From assembly GCA_016188145.1 (NCBI GenBank), contig JACPIJ010000069.1:1-36379 (forward strand): DNA of 36,379 nucleotides, read 5' to 3'. A model generated the notes under the pieces. The model was not told where the DNA came from, did not search any database, and worked only from the letters and a program-made list of their open reading frames with translations. Source of the DNA: Candidatus Woesearchaeota archaeon (GTDB lineage: Archaea > Nanobdellota > Nanobdellia > Woesearchaeales > UBA10216). Position numbers and translations under genes: made by a program. Below, one piece after another: positions 1-8,100 of the stretch (the stretch's first letter is position 1; every line of letters starts with the position of its first letter).

Positions 1-162
1 CACCCGACGGTAACTCAACCTGCACTCCTGCCTGACCAGCAATGCCAGTGCGTGATGCCAAAAGTCGTACTTCTTAGGCCCAAACCTGTGCAGCCACCTT
101 GGCAGACCTACTCTTCTCAACAAACGCTTAACTTTTAATAGCAGTTTTGCCTCTTTTTCCAC
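1..162 (-). CDS. Transposase, N-terminal fragment (continues past window edge)
   Basis: An open frame on the minus strand runs off the left edge of the window. It reads LPRWLHRFGPKKYDFW followed by HHALALLVRQECRLSYRRV, which resembles the N-terminal region of DDE transposases of the IS4/IS5 type found in archaea. The first usable start is GTG at 162; an in-frame TAA lies about 70 bases further upstream, and there is no ATG. Only about 54 residues are visible, so the catalytic DDE residues, the far terminal repeat and whether the copy is intact cannot be judged. The hairpin-rich stretch between this start and taw1 may belong to the same element. The family name is from memory of similar proteins and is uncertain. 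Confidence 0.5.
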   Translation of the reverse strand, partial: MEKEAKLLLKVKRLLRRVGLPRWLHRFGPKKYDFWHHALALLVRQECRLSYRRV

Positions 163-459
163 GGGAAAACACCTCAGATGTTTTCCCCAACTCCACCAGC
201 CACTACAGCCGGTGGAGTTGTTAAATCTTTAGATTTTCAACAGAGCCGCACCTGGCCTTCTTTACGAAAGAAGGTCAATCAAGAAAACTCCCGACGTGAA
301 AATTTGACGGGAAGCTTAAGCTGAAATAAAGGCTGTTCCGGTTCATTGTGCTTTTTCACAGCTGCTGTTACGGCAACAGCAGGCAGTGGCTCACTACCGT
401 GTCAGCTGCCGCTGCCCTGCTGAAAGCATCCAACTCATCCGGCTGGATTGGATTTATTG
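163..459. repeat. Hairpin-rich intergenic stretch
   Basis: No gene is seen here. It holds a series of short perfect inverted repeats: AACTCCACC 189-197 with GGTGGAGTT 211-219; AAATCT 223-228 with AGATTT 231-236; CCTTCTTT 256-263 with AAAGAAGG 267-274 (3-nt loop); TCCCG 289-293 with CGGGA 308-312; the palindrome AGCTTAAGCT 313-322; and CTGCTGTT 362-369 with AACAGCAG 375-382 (5-nt loop). The order is transposase start, hairpins, then the two larger structures at 460-576. This could be a mobile-element end, a cluster of palindromic elements, or structured 3' RNA of taw1. Confidence 0.6.
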
Positions 460-502
460 AAAAGTCGCAGGGTATAAAACCCCGCACTTCAGTGCGACTT
501 TT
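460..502. repeat. Branched inverted repeat at the taw1 stop codon
   Basis: AAAAGTCGCA at 460-469 is the exact reverse complement of TGCGACTTTT at 493-502. Two smaller hairpins can form inside: GGGT/ACCC (470-473, 479-482) and GCAC/GTGC (484-487, 492-495). If AAAAGTC/GACTTTT is taken as the outer stem, the fold is a three-way junction. The taw1 stop codon (489-491, minus strand) lies inside, so the last codons of taw1 are part of the repeat. Confidence 0.7.
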
Positions 503-1526
503 CAATTCCAAAACTCGCCTGTATGTGCGGAGCGTAAAACCAAGGGTTTTGTTGTAGCTCCGAGCAGGCGAGTTTTGTTATCTCCCCGATTTTGAGGAAC
601 CTGTCGGGGCTGTCCTGCTGCATCATCAGCACAACCCTGCTCTCTTCCTGCTCGTCAATCAGCTTATAGCCGCATTTCTTCCCGACAGCAGCGGCGAATT
701 CCTTAATCTCGCTGTGCGATGCCATATTGTCCCTTTCCAATTTTTCCCTTGAAGTCCCGACCCACATGTAGCTCTTGCACTCAAGGAACATGGGATTGCC
801 GCGCTTAATCATCGCTGCAAACTGTTCCGCATACTGCGACAGCATAGTAATGCCTTTGATTAACGTGAGGCGGATTACCGTTCTCGTTTTGCCATGTTTC
901 CTGAATTCGCTAAGGAGGTCCAGGCTTTTTAGCAGCCTCTGCCAGCCGTCCCTGTAGATTGGCTTGTCAACCTCATTGAAAAGCTGCTCGTTGGGGGCGC
1001 TTACAGAGATGTAGAGCTGCGTTGGCGGAGGAATTTTGGCTAAAACTTCAGGAAGCTGGCCGTTCGTGACCAAAAAGCTCGTGTAGCCGCAGCGGTTCAG
1101 CTCCGAAATGAACTCCCCCAGCCGCGGGTAAGCTGTGTTTTCGCCATTCAGCGAGATTGCAAAGTGCAGCGGCTGCCTTGACTCAACAAATTTCTGCCTG
1201 TCAGCGTCGGGATTCCCGCCAAAGCCTGACAGAACTTTCGACTGTGCACGCACTGCCCTGTCAACGAGCTCAACCGGGTCATCAACCCTGCCAAATGGCG
1301 AGTTGTTCCTTTTCCTCCAGCAGAACACGCAGTCCATGTTGCAGAAATTGGCAGCAACAGTCATCTGCACGCAGCGATGGCTCTGGATGCCGTAGAACTT
1401 GTGCTTGTAGCACGTTTCCTTCCCGGCAATCGAGCTTGCGGTGTAGTGGCAGGTCTTGCAGGCTGAATGCTCGCCAATGAACCTGTAGCCCTGCTTTTCG
1501 AGAAGCTTGCGGTAAGCTGAGTCCAT
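489..1526 (-). CDS. taw1: S-adenosyl-L-methionine-dependent tRNA 4-demethylwyosine synthase
   Basis: Radical SAM enzyme that builds the tricyclic imidazopurine of 4-demethylwyosine at G37 of tRNA-Phe. The radical SAM motif CNMDCVFC lies at residues 62-69 (Cys62, Cys66, Cys69). Cys26, Cys39 and Cys52, the ligands of the second Fe-S cluster in the archaeal enzyme, are also present at those positions. The ATG at 1526 is chosen because this cysteine spacing then fits the family and a minus-strand TATA box (1550-1558) lies about 28 bp upstream, implying a leaderless mRNA; an upstream in-frame start at 1625 would precede the promoter. Length is 345 residues. The last 30 or so residues, after RFLKIGEIT, are encoded by the palindrome at 510-576 and the next hairpin, so they are probably not native to the family. 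Confidence 0.93.
   Translation of the reverse strand: MDSAYRKLLEKQGYRFIGEHSACKTCHYTASSIAGKETCYKHKFYGIQSHRCVQMTVAANFCNMDCVFCWRKRNNSPFGRVDDPVELVDRAVRAQSKVLSGFGGNPDADRQKFVESRQPLHFAISLNGENTAYPRLGEFISELNRCGYTSFLVTNGQLPEVLAKIPPPTQLYISVSAPNEQLFNEVDKPIYRDGWQRLLKSLDLLSEFRKHGKTRTVIRLTLIKGITMLSQYAEQFAAMIKRGNPMFLECKSYMWVGTSREKLERDNMASHSEIKEFAAAVGKKCGYKLIDEQEESRVVLMMQQDSPDRFLKIGEITKLACSELQQNPWFYAPHIQASFGIEKSH
510..576. repeat. 67-bp compound palindrome inside the taw1 3' end
   Basis: Three nested perfect stems are separated by small internal loops: a 12-bp stem 510-521 with 565-576 (AAAACTCGCCTG with its complement), a 6-bp stem 528-533 with 557-562 (CGGAGC/GCTCCG), and a 6-bp stem 536-541 with 545-550 (AAAACC/GGTTTT) closed by a 3-nt loop. 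The whole structure is translated in frame as part of the C-terminus of Taw1. Confidence 0.8.
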
Positions 1527-1549
1527 AACAACGAATAGCAGCAGCAGGC

Positions 1550-1597
1550 ATATAAAATTTTTGCGGCTGCCGCTACAGCGTGGAAGGCTTTTTAAAC
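1550..1597. promoter_or_regulatory. Back-to-back TATA boxes for taw1 and dph2
   Basis: The minus-strand box TTTTATATG (1550-1558) sits about 28 bp before the taw1 ATG at 1526. The plus-strand box CTTTTTAAAC (1588-1597) sits about 26 bp before the ATG at 1619. Both spacings predict transcription starting at or next to the start codon. They settle both start choices. Confidence 0.7.
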
Positions 1598-1618
1598 CCG
1601 CAAGGACTCCTTTTTCAT

Positions 1619-2344
1619 ATGGCAATGAAACTGCTTTTCATAGAGACAAAAGCAAACGTTGGCATTGATTTCCCTGAAAAATTAGCCAGCAAACTGCCAA
1701 AGCGGTTGTGCCTCGCAGCAAGCGTCCAGTTCTCGCACCAGCTACCGCAGCTGCAGCAGCAACTAAAAGGATACGGAAAGGAAACATCGCTCCTGAAGGC
1801 GAGGCACTCCAAGCACGTTGGCCAGATTCTGGGCTGCGGCTACAGCAAAATGGAGTTTGACAGCGCGAATACCGACGCCTTTCTTTACGTTGGAGATGGC
1901 ATGTTCCACCCAGAAACGCTGCTGCTTGGAAGCGACAAGGACGTCTACACTTTCGACCCATTCACAAAGGAATTCAAAATGCTCGGAAGAGAGTGGGCTG
2001 AGAGGATAAGGAAAAAGGAGAAAGGCGCGCTTCTTACTTTCCTGTCATCTGATAACATTGGCGTTGTTGTAACTGTAAAGCCTGGGCAATTGGGGGTTCA
2101 AGTCAGCTTCAAGCAGATTTTTTCGCTGCAGCAGAAGTTCCCGGCCAAAAAGTTTTATTACCTGGTATGCGATACCGTTGACTTCACACAGCTGCGGAAT
2201 TTCCCGTTCGTGCAGTGCTTCGTTAACACGGCATGCCACAGGATGCTGGACGACTACGACAAGTTCCCGAAGCCGGTAATTAACATTGAGGAAATGCTGA
2301 AGCTCGCATCTGCTGAAATCCCACGCGCTACGCCATCAAAATAG
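1619..2344 (+). CDS. dph2: Dph2-family diphthamide synthase lacking the first domain
   Basis: Dph2 uses a [4Fe-4S] cluster and SAM to transfer 3-amino-3-carboxypropyl to the EF-2 histidine, the first step of diphthamide synthesis. Family signatures are visible: ILGCGYSK (Cys73), YVGDGMFHPE at about 90-99, TFDPFTKEF and NTACHRMLDDY (Cys206). The protein is only 241 residues, against about 340 for archaeal Dph2. It begins where the second domain begins, and the first domain, with the first cluster cysteine (usually in a YGAC motif), is absent. Upstream DNA is taw1 on the other strand, so no split N-terminal part lies nearby. The ATG at 1619 is supported by its TATA box. Two of three cluster ligands remain; it may need a partner subunit or do a different job. 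Confidence 0.8.
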   Translation: MAMKLLFIETKANVGIDFPEKLASKLPKRLCLAASVQFSHQLPQLQQQLKGYGKETSLLKARHSKHVGQILGCGYSKMEFDSANTDAFLYVGDGMFHPETLLLGSDKDVYTFDPFTKEFKMLGREWAERIRKKEKGALLTFLSSDNIGVVVTVKPGQLGVQVSFKQIFSLQQKFPAKKFYYLVCDTVDFTQLRNFPFVQCFVNTACHRMLDDYDKFPKPVINIEEMLKLASAEIPRATPSK

Positions 2345-2377
2345 TCCTTTTATCTGCTTCTCATATGTCATAAAAAC

Positions 2378-2387
2378 ATTTATATAA
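2378..2387 (+). promoter_or_regulatory. TATA box of aIF1A
   Basis: ATTTATATAA lies with its centre about 28 bp before the ATG at 2410, the spacing of a leaderless archaeal transcript. A further ATG at 2405 is in another frame and is not used. Confidence 0.7.
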
Positions 2388-2409
2388 CAAGCCAAAGGAT
2401 GCAAATGAC

Positions 2410-2754
2410 ATGGGCGTAAAGAAAGCGCAGGAGGAAAGGCAGGAGCAGCTTGCCGAGGAAATCAGAAGGGTGAAGATGCCAAGGGGAAGGCAGGTGTTCG
2501 GCATTGTTGACCAGCTCCTCGGTGGAACAAGGATGAGGGTCAAGTGCTTTGACGGCAAGCTGAGAATCTGCAGAATCCCGGGCAGGTTCAAGCGCTTCCT
2601 CTGGGTCAGGGCCGGTGATATGATCCTGGTCGAGCCATGGGAGCTTTCAGGCGATGACAGGGGTGATGTGCTGCACAAGTACAGCAAGGCACAGCTCCAG
2701 TATCTCAGGAACAAAGGCATGCTCAAGGAGGCCCAGGCGTTTGAGGAGTTCTGA
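2410..2754 (+). CDS. eif1A: Translation initiation factor aIF1A
   Basis: OB-fold initiation factor that binds the A-site region of the 30S subunit and helps start-codon selection. The 114-residue protein has the usual order: charged N-terminal tail with RRVKMPRGRQVFGIV, the OB core with MRVKCFDGKLRICRIPG and FKRFLWVRAGDMILV, and a C-terminal helix region ending in KYSKAQLQYLRNKG. Length is normal for archaea. It has its own TATA box and appears monocistronic; the next gene has its own promoter-like sequence and Shine-Dalgarno. Confidence 0.96.
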   Translation: MGVKKAQEERQEQLAEEIRRVKMPRGRQVFGIVDQLLGGTRMRVKCFDGKLRICRIPGRFKRFLWVRAGDMILVEPWELSGDDRGDVLHKYSKAQLQYLRNKGMLKEAQAFEEF

Positions 2755-2802
2755 AAGAAAGGTTTAATAATCAGAGGGATATAACAGCCGTTGTGGTGAG
2801 TT

Positions 2803-3012
2803 ATGACTAGCAAAGAGTTTGAATTTTACATTAAAACGGACTTAAGCAAATATACTGGAAAGTACGTTGCAATAGTGGACGATAAAGTGGTTGGTAGCGG
2901 CGAAAATGCCAAGACCGTGTGGGAAGAAGCAAAGAGAAAAACCGGGAAAATTCCCACCATAGCAAAAATTCCCAAGGAAGAAGCCCTGATTCTAGCGATA
3001 AAATGGAAATAG
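2803..3012 (+). CDS. DUF5678-like small protein
   Basis: A 69-residue protein with an N-terminal YTGKYVAIVDDKVVGSG stretch followed by a Glu/Lys-rich helix and IPTIAKIPKEEA. The GKYVAI..G.VVG..... pattern is typical of the short DUF5678-type proteins found in archaea next to retropepsin-like genes, and a retropepsin-like gene does follow here, overlapping by 10 bases. Start ATG 2803 has a GGTGAG Shine-Dalgarno at 2795-2800, and TTTAATA at 2763-2769 may be the TATA box. Function unknown; translational coupling with the downstream protease-like gene suggests the two act together. Confidence 0.75.
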   Translation: MTSKEFEFYIKTDLSKYTGKYVAIVDDKVVGSGENAKTVWEEAKRKTGKIPTIAKIPKEEALILAIKWK

Positions 3013-3404
3013 AATTTGATTTTAAAAAAGAGCAAAGCAGACTTTTAGGCCCTGTTTTAAGGCCCGTAGCAAGGATAACGCTGGTGAATCAGGAAATTGA
3101 GGTGCCTGAACACCTTTATGTTGATTCTGGAGCGGACTTAACACTAATCCCGAAGTCTGTTGGCGATTTATTAGGCTTTAAGGTCAGCCAAGGCGATTCT
3201 ATCGAAGAAATAAAGGGTGTTGGGGAAAGGGGCATTCCCGTAGTAATTAAAAAAGTAGAAATGAGAATATGCAAAAAAGCGTTCGAAGCGAGAGTGGCAT
3301 GGGCACTTATAGAGGAAGTGCCTTTGCTGCTGGGAAGAGCAGACGTATTTGCCCTGTTCAACGTCTGCTTCAAGAAAAACACGAAGACAGTATTTGAAGA
3401 TTAA
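3003..3404 (+). CDS. Retropepsin-like aspartic protease
   Basis: Single-domain, retroviral-type aspartic protease fold of 133 residues, expected to work as a dimer. The catalytic motif is in YVDSGADLTLIP (D-S-G-A in place of D-T/S-G). The family C-terminal pattern PLLLGRADVFALF is present and corresponds to the psi-loop glycine region. No signal peptide or membrane segment is visible, so a cytoplasmic location is likely. The start ATG 3003 lies inside the end of the preceding DUF5678-like gene in another frame, a typical coupled pair. Substrate unknown. Confidence 0.8.
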   Translation: MEIEFDFKKEQSRLLGPVLRPVARITLVNQEIEVPEHLYVDSGADLTLIPKSVGDLLGFKVSQGDSIEEIKGVGERGIPVVIKKVEMRICKKAFEARVAWALIEEVPLLLGRADVFALFNVCFKKNTKTVFED

Positions 3405-3540
3405 AACGCGGGCTTTGGTTTCCAAGGTTGTGAAGCCTGAACAGCTGCCAAGATTTTGTCAGGGCAGGTGACAATTATTACTACTTTAAAATAGATATCA
3501 ATCAAAAAATTTATATAGTTGCGGCTTCTGGAAAATCCGC

Positions 3541-4041
3541 ATGATGGGCTTTGACCGCACGGCTATTGGCATGATAGCCATTGTCACTTTTCTTGCATCC
3601 ATTCTTTCAGTGGTGAGGGGAAATTTTGCATACCCTGTTGAGCTTTTCCTTCTTGCACTGCTTGGCATACTCCTTGTTGCTTTGCTTGCATCATCGGATG
3701 GCGATGCTGTTTCCCTGCTCCTGCTCACCGTTTTTTTCCTTACAGCTCTGGCAAATATGGCTTACCTCTATACTGTTGCAAAATACCTCAGCCTAGTTAG
3801 GATTGGCACAATCGGCATAGCGGTTGTCGGGCTTCTTCTTTCAGCAACCAGCACGCTGTCACAGCCCGTCCCTGGCAGGCTGAAAACAGAGGTCAAAAAG
3901 CTGATTGCAGCTGGAAAAAAGCTGAGCGATGCAAGGCAGAAGCTCGAGATAGTCAAGGAAGCGATTCCGGCTGGCGCAAAGCGCATAGCAAAGCGGAGCT
4001 CAGGGAGCTCAAAGGCAGCAGCGAAACGAAGAAAGCGCTAA
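3541..4041 (+). CDS. Membrane protein with a basic C-terminal tail
   Basis: Not recognised as a named family. The 166-residue protein shows four hydrophobic segments (about residues 8-25, 32-50, 55-75 and 85-105), then a Lys/Arg/Ala-rich helical tail ending KAAAKRRKR. A tail of that charge could touch nucleic acid or acidic phospholipid, but this is inference. The TATA box ATTTATATAG (3509-3518) is centred about 28 bp before ATG 3541, so the gene is transcribed alone and leaderless. The end converges on the leftward envelope operon. Confidence 0.75.
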   Translation: MMGFDRTAIGMIAIVTFLASILSVVRGNFAYPVELFLLALLGILLVALLASSDGDAVSLLLLTVFFLTALANMAYLYTVAKYLSLVRIGTIGIAVVGLLLSATSTLSQPVPGRLKTEVKKLIAAGKKLSDARQKLEIVKEAIPAGAKRIAKRSSGSSKAAAKRRKR

Positions 4042-4065
4042 AGCTCACTAAAGCTTGCCACAAGC

Positions 4066-4635
4066 TCATTTTCTGTTCTTTCTTTGCCCGCTGCGCCCGC
4101 TGCGCATGGCAGCAACCGCCAGCAGCCACCGCGGTAGTGAAGGCAGCGAAATGAGTGATAAAAGCAGAAGCGCTGCCCCAAAGAAAAGAAACGTGTCTGC
4201 AAGGTTGAATGCAGGCCATGGGCGCAGGTAAATGAAGTCCGTAACCATGCCGAATAGCAGGCGGTCTATTGTGTTGCCAACCGCACCGGCAATTATCAGG
4301 AGCGCACCAAGCCTCTGAAGCTTTTTGTCCAGTTTTCTGTAAGCCATAATGAGAAAGGCAACAACAGCCACTGATAAGGCGCTAATAAGCAGCTGGGTCC
4401 CTTTCAGCACGCCAAAGATTGAGCCTGTGTTGGTTATGTGCACGATTTGCAGCAGGCCAAGAGAAGCAGGCAGGTCTATGCCGTATGAACGGGCAAGGGA
4501 GCCCCTGATAATCGCTTTTGTAAGCTGGTCAAGTGCGGTTAACGCTGCCACGCTGATAAACAGCGGGATGTAACCTGGAGAGGCCGCTGCAGCCGCTAGC
4601 GCTTTTCCCTTCCTTATGACTGCCGTATTAGCCAA
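4066..4635 (-). CDS. lspA: Signal peptidase II (LspA) homologue
   Basis: Membrane aspartic peptidase family that cleaves the signal peptide of lipoproteins in bacteria. All family blocks are seen: ALDQLTKAIIRGSL, HITNTGSIFGVLKG, GAVGNTIDRLLFGMVTDFI and AFNLADTFLF; the two catalytic aspartates are those of NTIDR and NLAD. Four membrane segments are expected and visible, with a basic C-terminus. No ATG starts cleanly: the in-frame ATG at 4716 lies about 80 bases inside the upstream gene, while TTG at 4635 is 1 base after that gene's stop, so TTG (189 residues) is preferred. It ends a leftward operon with a large surface protein. LspA is uncommon in archaea, so acquisition from bacteria is possible. 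Confidence 0.85.
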   Translation of the reverse strand: MANTAVIRKGKALAAAAASPGYIPLFISVAALTALDQLTKAIIRGSLARSYGIDLPASLGLLQIVHITNTGSIFGVLKGTQLLISALSVAVVAFLIMAYRKLDKKLQRLGALLIIAGAVGNTIDRLLFGMVTDFIYLRPWPAFNLADTFLFFGAALLLLSLISLPSLPRWLLAVAAMRSGRSGQRKNRK

Positions 4636-4636
4636 T

Positions 4637-5098
4637 CTACCATCCGCGCTTCTTGAAGTCCTGCTCGGTTTGCATGTACCTTTCGATTGATGCAAGCCTC
4701 TGGTTGAGCGTTTCAAGCGCTGCCCTTATTGCATCAAGCTTTGCCGAGACAACCTCAATCTCCTTGCCAGTTGCATAAGACTGCTGGTAAGCCTGGTTGC
4801 TTTGGAATGATTCCATCTGGGGAGTTTGCTGAGCCGTGCCAAACCCGCCAAATTGCTGCTGGGGCTGGGAAGGGTATTGCTGCGCTGTGCCAGGCATTCC
4901 ACTGGGCATGCCAGCTCCTGGCCCCGGTGCCCCTCCAAAGCCAAGGTCCATCCCTGGCATTCCACTTGGCATGCCAGGACCGCCAGGGCCTCCTCCGCCA
5001 AAGCCGCCGCCAAGGCCGAGGTTGTCGTTCAGCCCGAGGCCGAGCTCATCCTTCTTTTTCCACGGAAGCACCTTCCCCAAAATCCCAAAAATACCCAT
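4637..5098 (-). CDS. Gly/Pro/Gln-rich protein with a C-terminal coiled coil
   Basis: Not a recognised family. The 153-residue protein has three parts: a short N-terminus (MGIFGILGKVLPWKKKDE) that may form an amphipathic membrane-binding helix; a low-complexity Gly, Pro, Met and Gln stretch at about residues 20-95 with the repeated unit GMPSGMPG; and a predicted coiled coil of about 40 residues (IEVVSAKLDAIRAALETLNQ onward). The layout suggests a flexible tether with an oligomerising end. It sits 2 bases after the surface-protein stop with GGTGG just before ATG 5098, and is followed directly by lspA, so it is co-translated with envelope genes. Confidence 0.75.
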   Translation of the reverse strand: MGIFGILGKVLPWKKKDELGLGLNDNLGLGGGFGGGGPGGPGMPSGMPGMDLGFGGAPGPGAGMPSGMPGTAQQYPSQPQQQFGGFGTAQQTPQMESFQSNQAYQQSYATGKEIEVVSAKLDAIRAALETLNQRLASIERYMQTEQDFKKRGW

Positions 5099-5100
5099 CC

Positions 5101-8100
5101 TTAACCACCTCGTTTCCAGGTCAATACTTTCAGCAGCGCATCAAGCAGCGCGCTTATGATGCCTTTCTTTTTCCCTTCTTTTTCCTTTTCAGCCAGCTGC
5201 CCGGTTTCGTTTACTGCAGGCCCAGGCTCCAGGAGCGTAAATTCGGGCTGCCGGGAGGTCGTTGTCAGCTGCTGGCCTTTAAAAGTGTATGTTGCGCTTG
5301 CAGGTTCCTCTGTCGCCTCGTCTGCCAGTGCATCATAACTTACGTTCTTTTCTTCACCAGGCTTAAGCTCAACAGTAAAGGTTTTCTTCGCGTCAGCTAT
5401 GATAACCCCAAGGACTTCAGCGTGCAGGTTTCTTGCTTTTATTTCCACCTTTACCTTCTCAGCCGGCTTTGCACTACTCGGGCTTATTTCCTTGCTGATT
5501 GAGACCAGCTTTTTCTCCTCAACTTCCAGGTCAGGCGAGTTGGACGCAACTTTGTAAAGACCGCTTCCATAGCTGTATAATGCTATTGCAGCTGCCAATT
5601 TTTGCGCGCCTACTGCCTTGGTCATCTCCTCATAAGTCAGATTAGCGTGGCCCTCCGCAGGGATTGACTTTATTGCCCAGCTTCGCTCACCGTCCGATAT
5701 TGTTATGTTCTCTACTGGCGTCCGGGCACTGCTTTTAAGCATCAGCATCACAGTGTAGAGCTCAACATCGGTAACTTTCGGCGGCACAATTTTTTCTATG
5801 CTCAGCACAGGGTTATCCACTATTTCCACTGAGCTAGCCTTTGATACGGTCTTGTAAACTGTGTCCTTGTATCTGTAGGTTGCCTTTGCCTGTGGCAACT
5901 CCAGCTTCCCTGGCGTCGTGTGCCTTTTGCTGAAGTTGAGTGCGTATTCCGTGCCATTAGCAAGTGATATTCTGAACTCGTTCCCATCGTCTTCAAGAAG
6001 AACATCAGCGGGCATTGTTCCGATATTTTTTGCCTTTAATTCAACGGTAAACAAGTCTGTGTTGTTGGCTTTTTTAGGCACGCTCTTTTCAACAAGTATC
6101 GCCGGGCCCTGCAGGTAACTGTCCTTTATTACTAATATTGCTGAAGTGCCGTTAACCGTGTAGCGGTCGCCATAAGTATTTTCATACTCTAGAACAGGCT
6201 TTGAAAATTCGACATCACCTGAAGACTTTGCCCTTCTCCTATCAAAGTTTGCAACAACAACACTTTCACCAGGCCCAAGAAGCTGGACGCTTGTGTTCTC
6301 TTCTTTGCCAATCAGGTCAAGCCCGTAATCAAGCGGCAACTTCAGCACTATGTTTTTAGCCACCATATTGGTGGCGGTATTGGCTATTCTGTATTTTACA
6401 TCAAATTCTTCTCCCACATAAATGGAGGAATCTTCTATCACAGTGCTTAAGCTCAGCGGAAGGCTTTCGGGTTCCACTTTTACTTCAGTTATTCTGTTCA
6501 TCACATGATCTTTCTGTTCAGCGTACAGGTCCGCGTTATATTTGTCGGAATAGAGCAGCGTGGTGTTAGAGTACAGCACCATTGCCTTGCTGACATGAGG
6601 CACTTTCAGCTTATAGGTAAAAGCAGTTTCATCGCTCTTGCTTTTTACTTCTATAATTGCAGATGTTTTCCCCACCACCGTGAATTCCCCTGAAATGTTG
6701 TCAGAAACGTATACGCCTCTGAGCTTTGTAAGCCGGGAATTCTTCACATATACAGTCACGTCAATTTCATCACCTGACTTTGCTTCGCTTGCCGATACCG
6801 TTTTGACCAAAGTAACGCCCTGTTCAGGCAGAACAGTGGCCGTATCTCTGGACGATGCAGAAAAGTTGTCACCAAACTCTGACAAATAGCTTACGTTTGT
6901 TGCAATAACATAGCCTGTGCTCTTATCAACAACAGGGGCGTAGAAAAACTTATCAGCCAGCAGCACTTGTTCTTTCGGCTCCATCCTTTCAATAAACCCG
7001 TCTGGCAAATAGAGCATGTCTGTGCTTATATTCACATATACGTTGCGCAGGCCTGCGTAGGAATTAAGGTTTTGCAGCCATACTTTCGCTCTCCTGCCCT
7101 GATTCGACTCCAATGTGACTTCCTTTAACGACATCCTCACTATTACTCCTTTATTTGTTACTAAAACGCTTTGCGCGCTTACAGGAAGCACCTTAACAGC
7201 GCTTGCATTCCCCTCGCCCTGTGGCCTGTAATTGGCCTTTACCTGTATTTTTGAATTCCCTGTGTTTGTTGCTTTGAATTCAAAAAACCACGCTTTCGAT
7301 GTGTTAAGCCAGCCCGTGAGGTTGCTGGCGTTTGTAGTCTGGTTGTACACTCTCGGAATCTCGCTGCTCAGTACGTAGTTAAACTGTGAGCTGTTTTTTG
7401 CGCCATAAGGCCATGACACGACTTTAAGCCCGGGATCGAATATCACCTCAATCCCGACCACTGCTGTTTCAGGAAGCCTGCTGCTGAGGTTAATCGTGAT
7501 GTTGTTCCCTTGGCCAATGAAAACTTCACTTTTGCCTACGATTGTCGCCAATGTCAGCGGGCTGCTCGTTTTGAGGGCTAACTTTGTGCTGTAAACGGTC
7601 TTGAGTTTCAGCCCGTCAAAGTAGGTCATGGATGGGATAAGCGAGCCATCAAAAGCCTCCTTTGCCTTGACAGTGTAGCTGAAGCTTACGGTCCCTGATT
7701 CGTCAAGGTTGCCGTTCCAGACAGCAGTATCCTGGTTAAGCGGAATCCCGTAAGCCTCTGTCATTTCAAACTCTTTCGGAATCCTCTCCTCAAAAGTCAC
7801 GTTCCTTGCAAAGCCGCCTGTGTTCTTCAGCGTAACCGTGAACGTTGTTGTATCACCGACAAGAAATTCCGACTTTGATGTCTCGCGGGCTATGCTGATT
7901 ACCGGGGCCAGCGATATCCCCCTTATTTTTATCTTGTAAACCCTGTCAGTGATGTCGTATTGCACGTTATCAAGGCAAATCCTGGCAATGCCGGCAGCAT
8001 CGCAGCTGTTGTTTTTCACAAATAAGCTGCCCTTGCCGTAATCAGCCGCTATCTCGTTTGCTCTTGAACTCAGGTAAATGGCAAAGGACTGCCCCTCCAC

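Noticed and set aside
2919-3003. Longer start for the retropepsin-like protein
   Set aside because: It would overlap most of the DUF5678-like gene; ATG 3003 gives a normal coupled pair and the expected domain length.
3405-3540. Weak inverted repeats downstream of the retropepsin-like gene
   Set aside because: CCTGA/TCAGG and CTGCC/GGCAG compete with each other and are only 5 bp; no consistent structure.
4834-5030. Repeated GMPSGMPG-type DNA units
   Set aside because: They are the codons of a low-complexity Gly/Pro/Met linker in a real gene; spacing is irregular and there is no CRISPR-like array anywhere in the window.
4729-5502. Long rightward open frame spanning the end of the surface-protein gene
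   Set aside because: Composition is that of an antisense reading of the Gly/Pro-rich gene; no expression signals were found.
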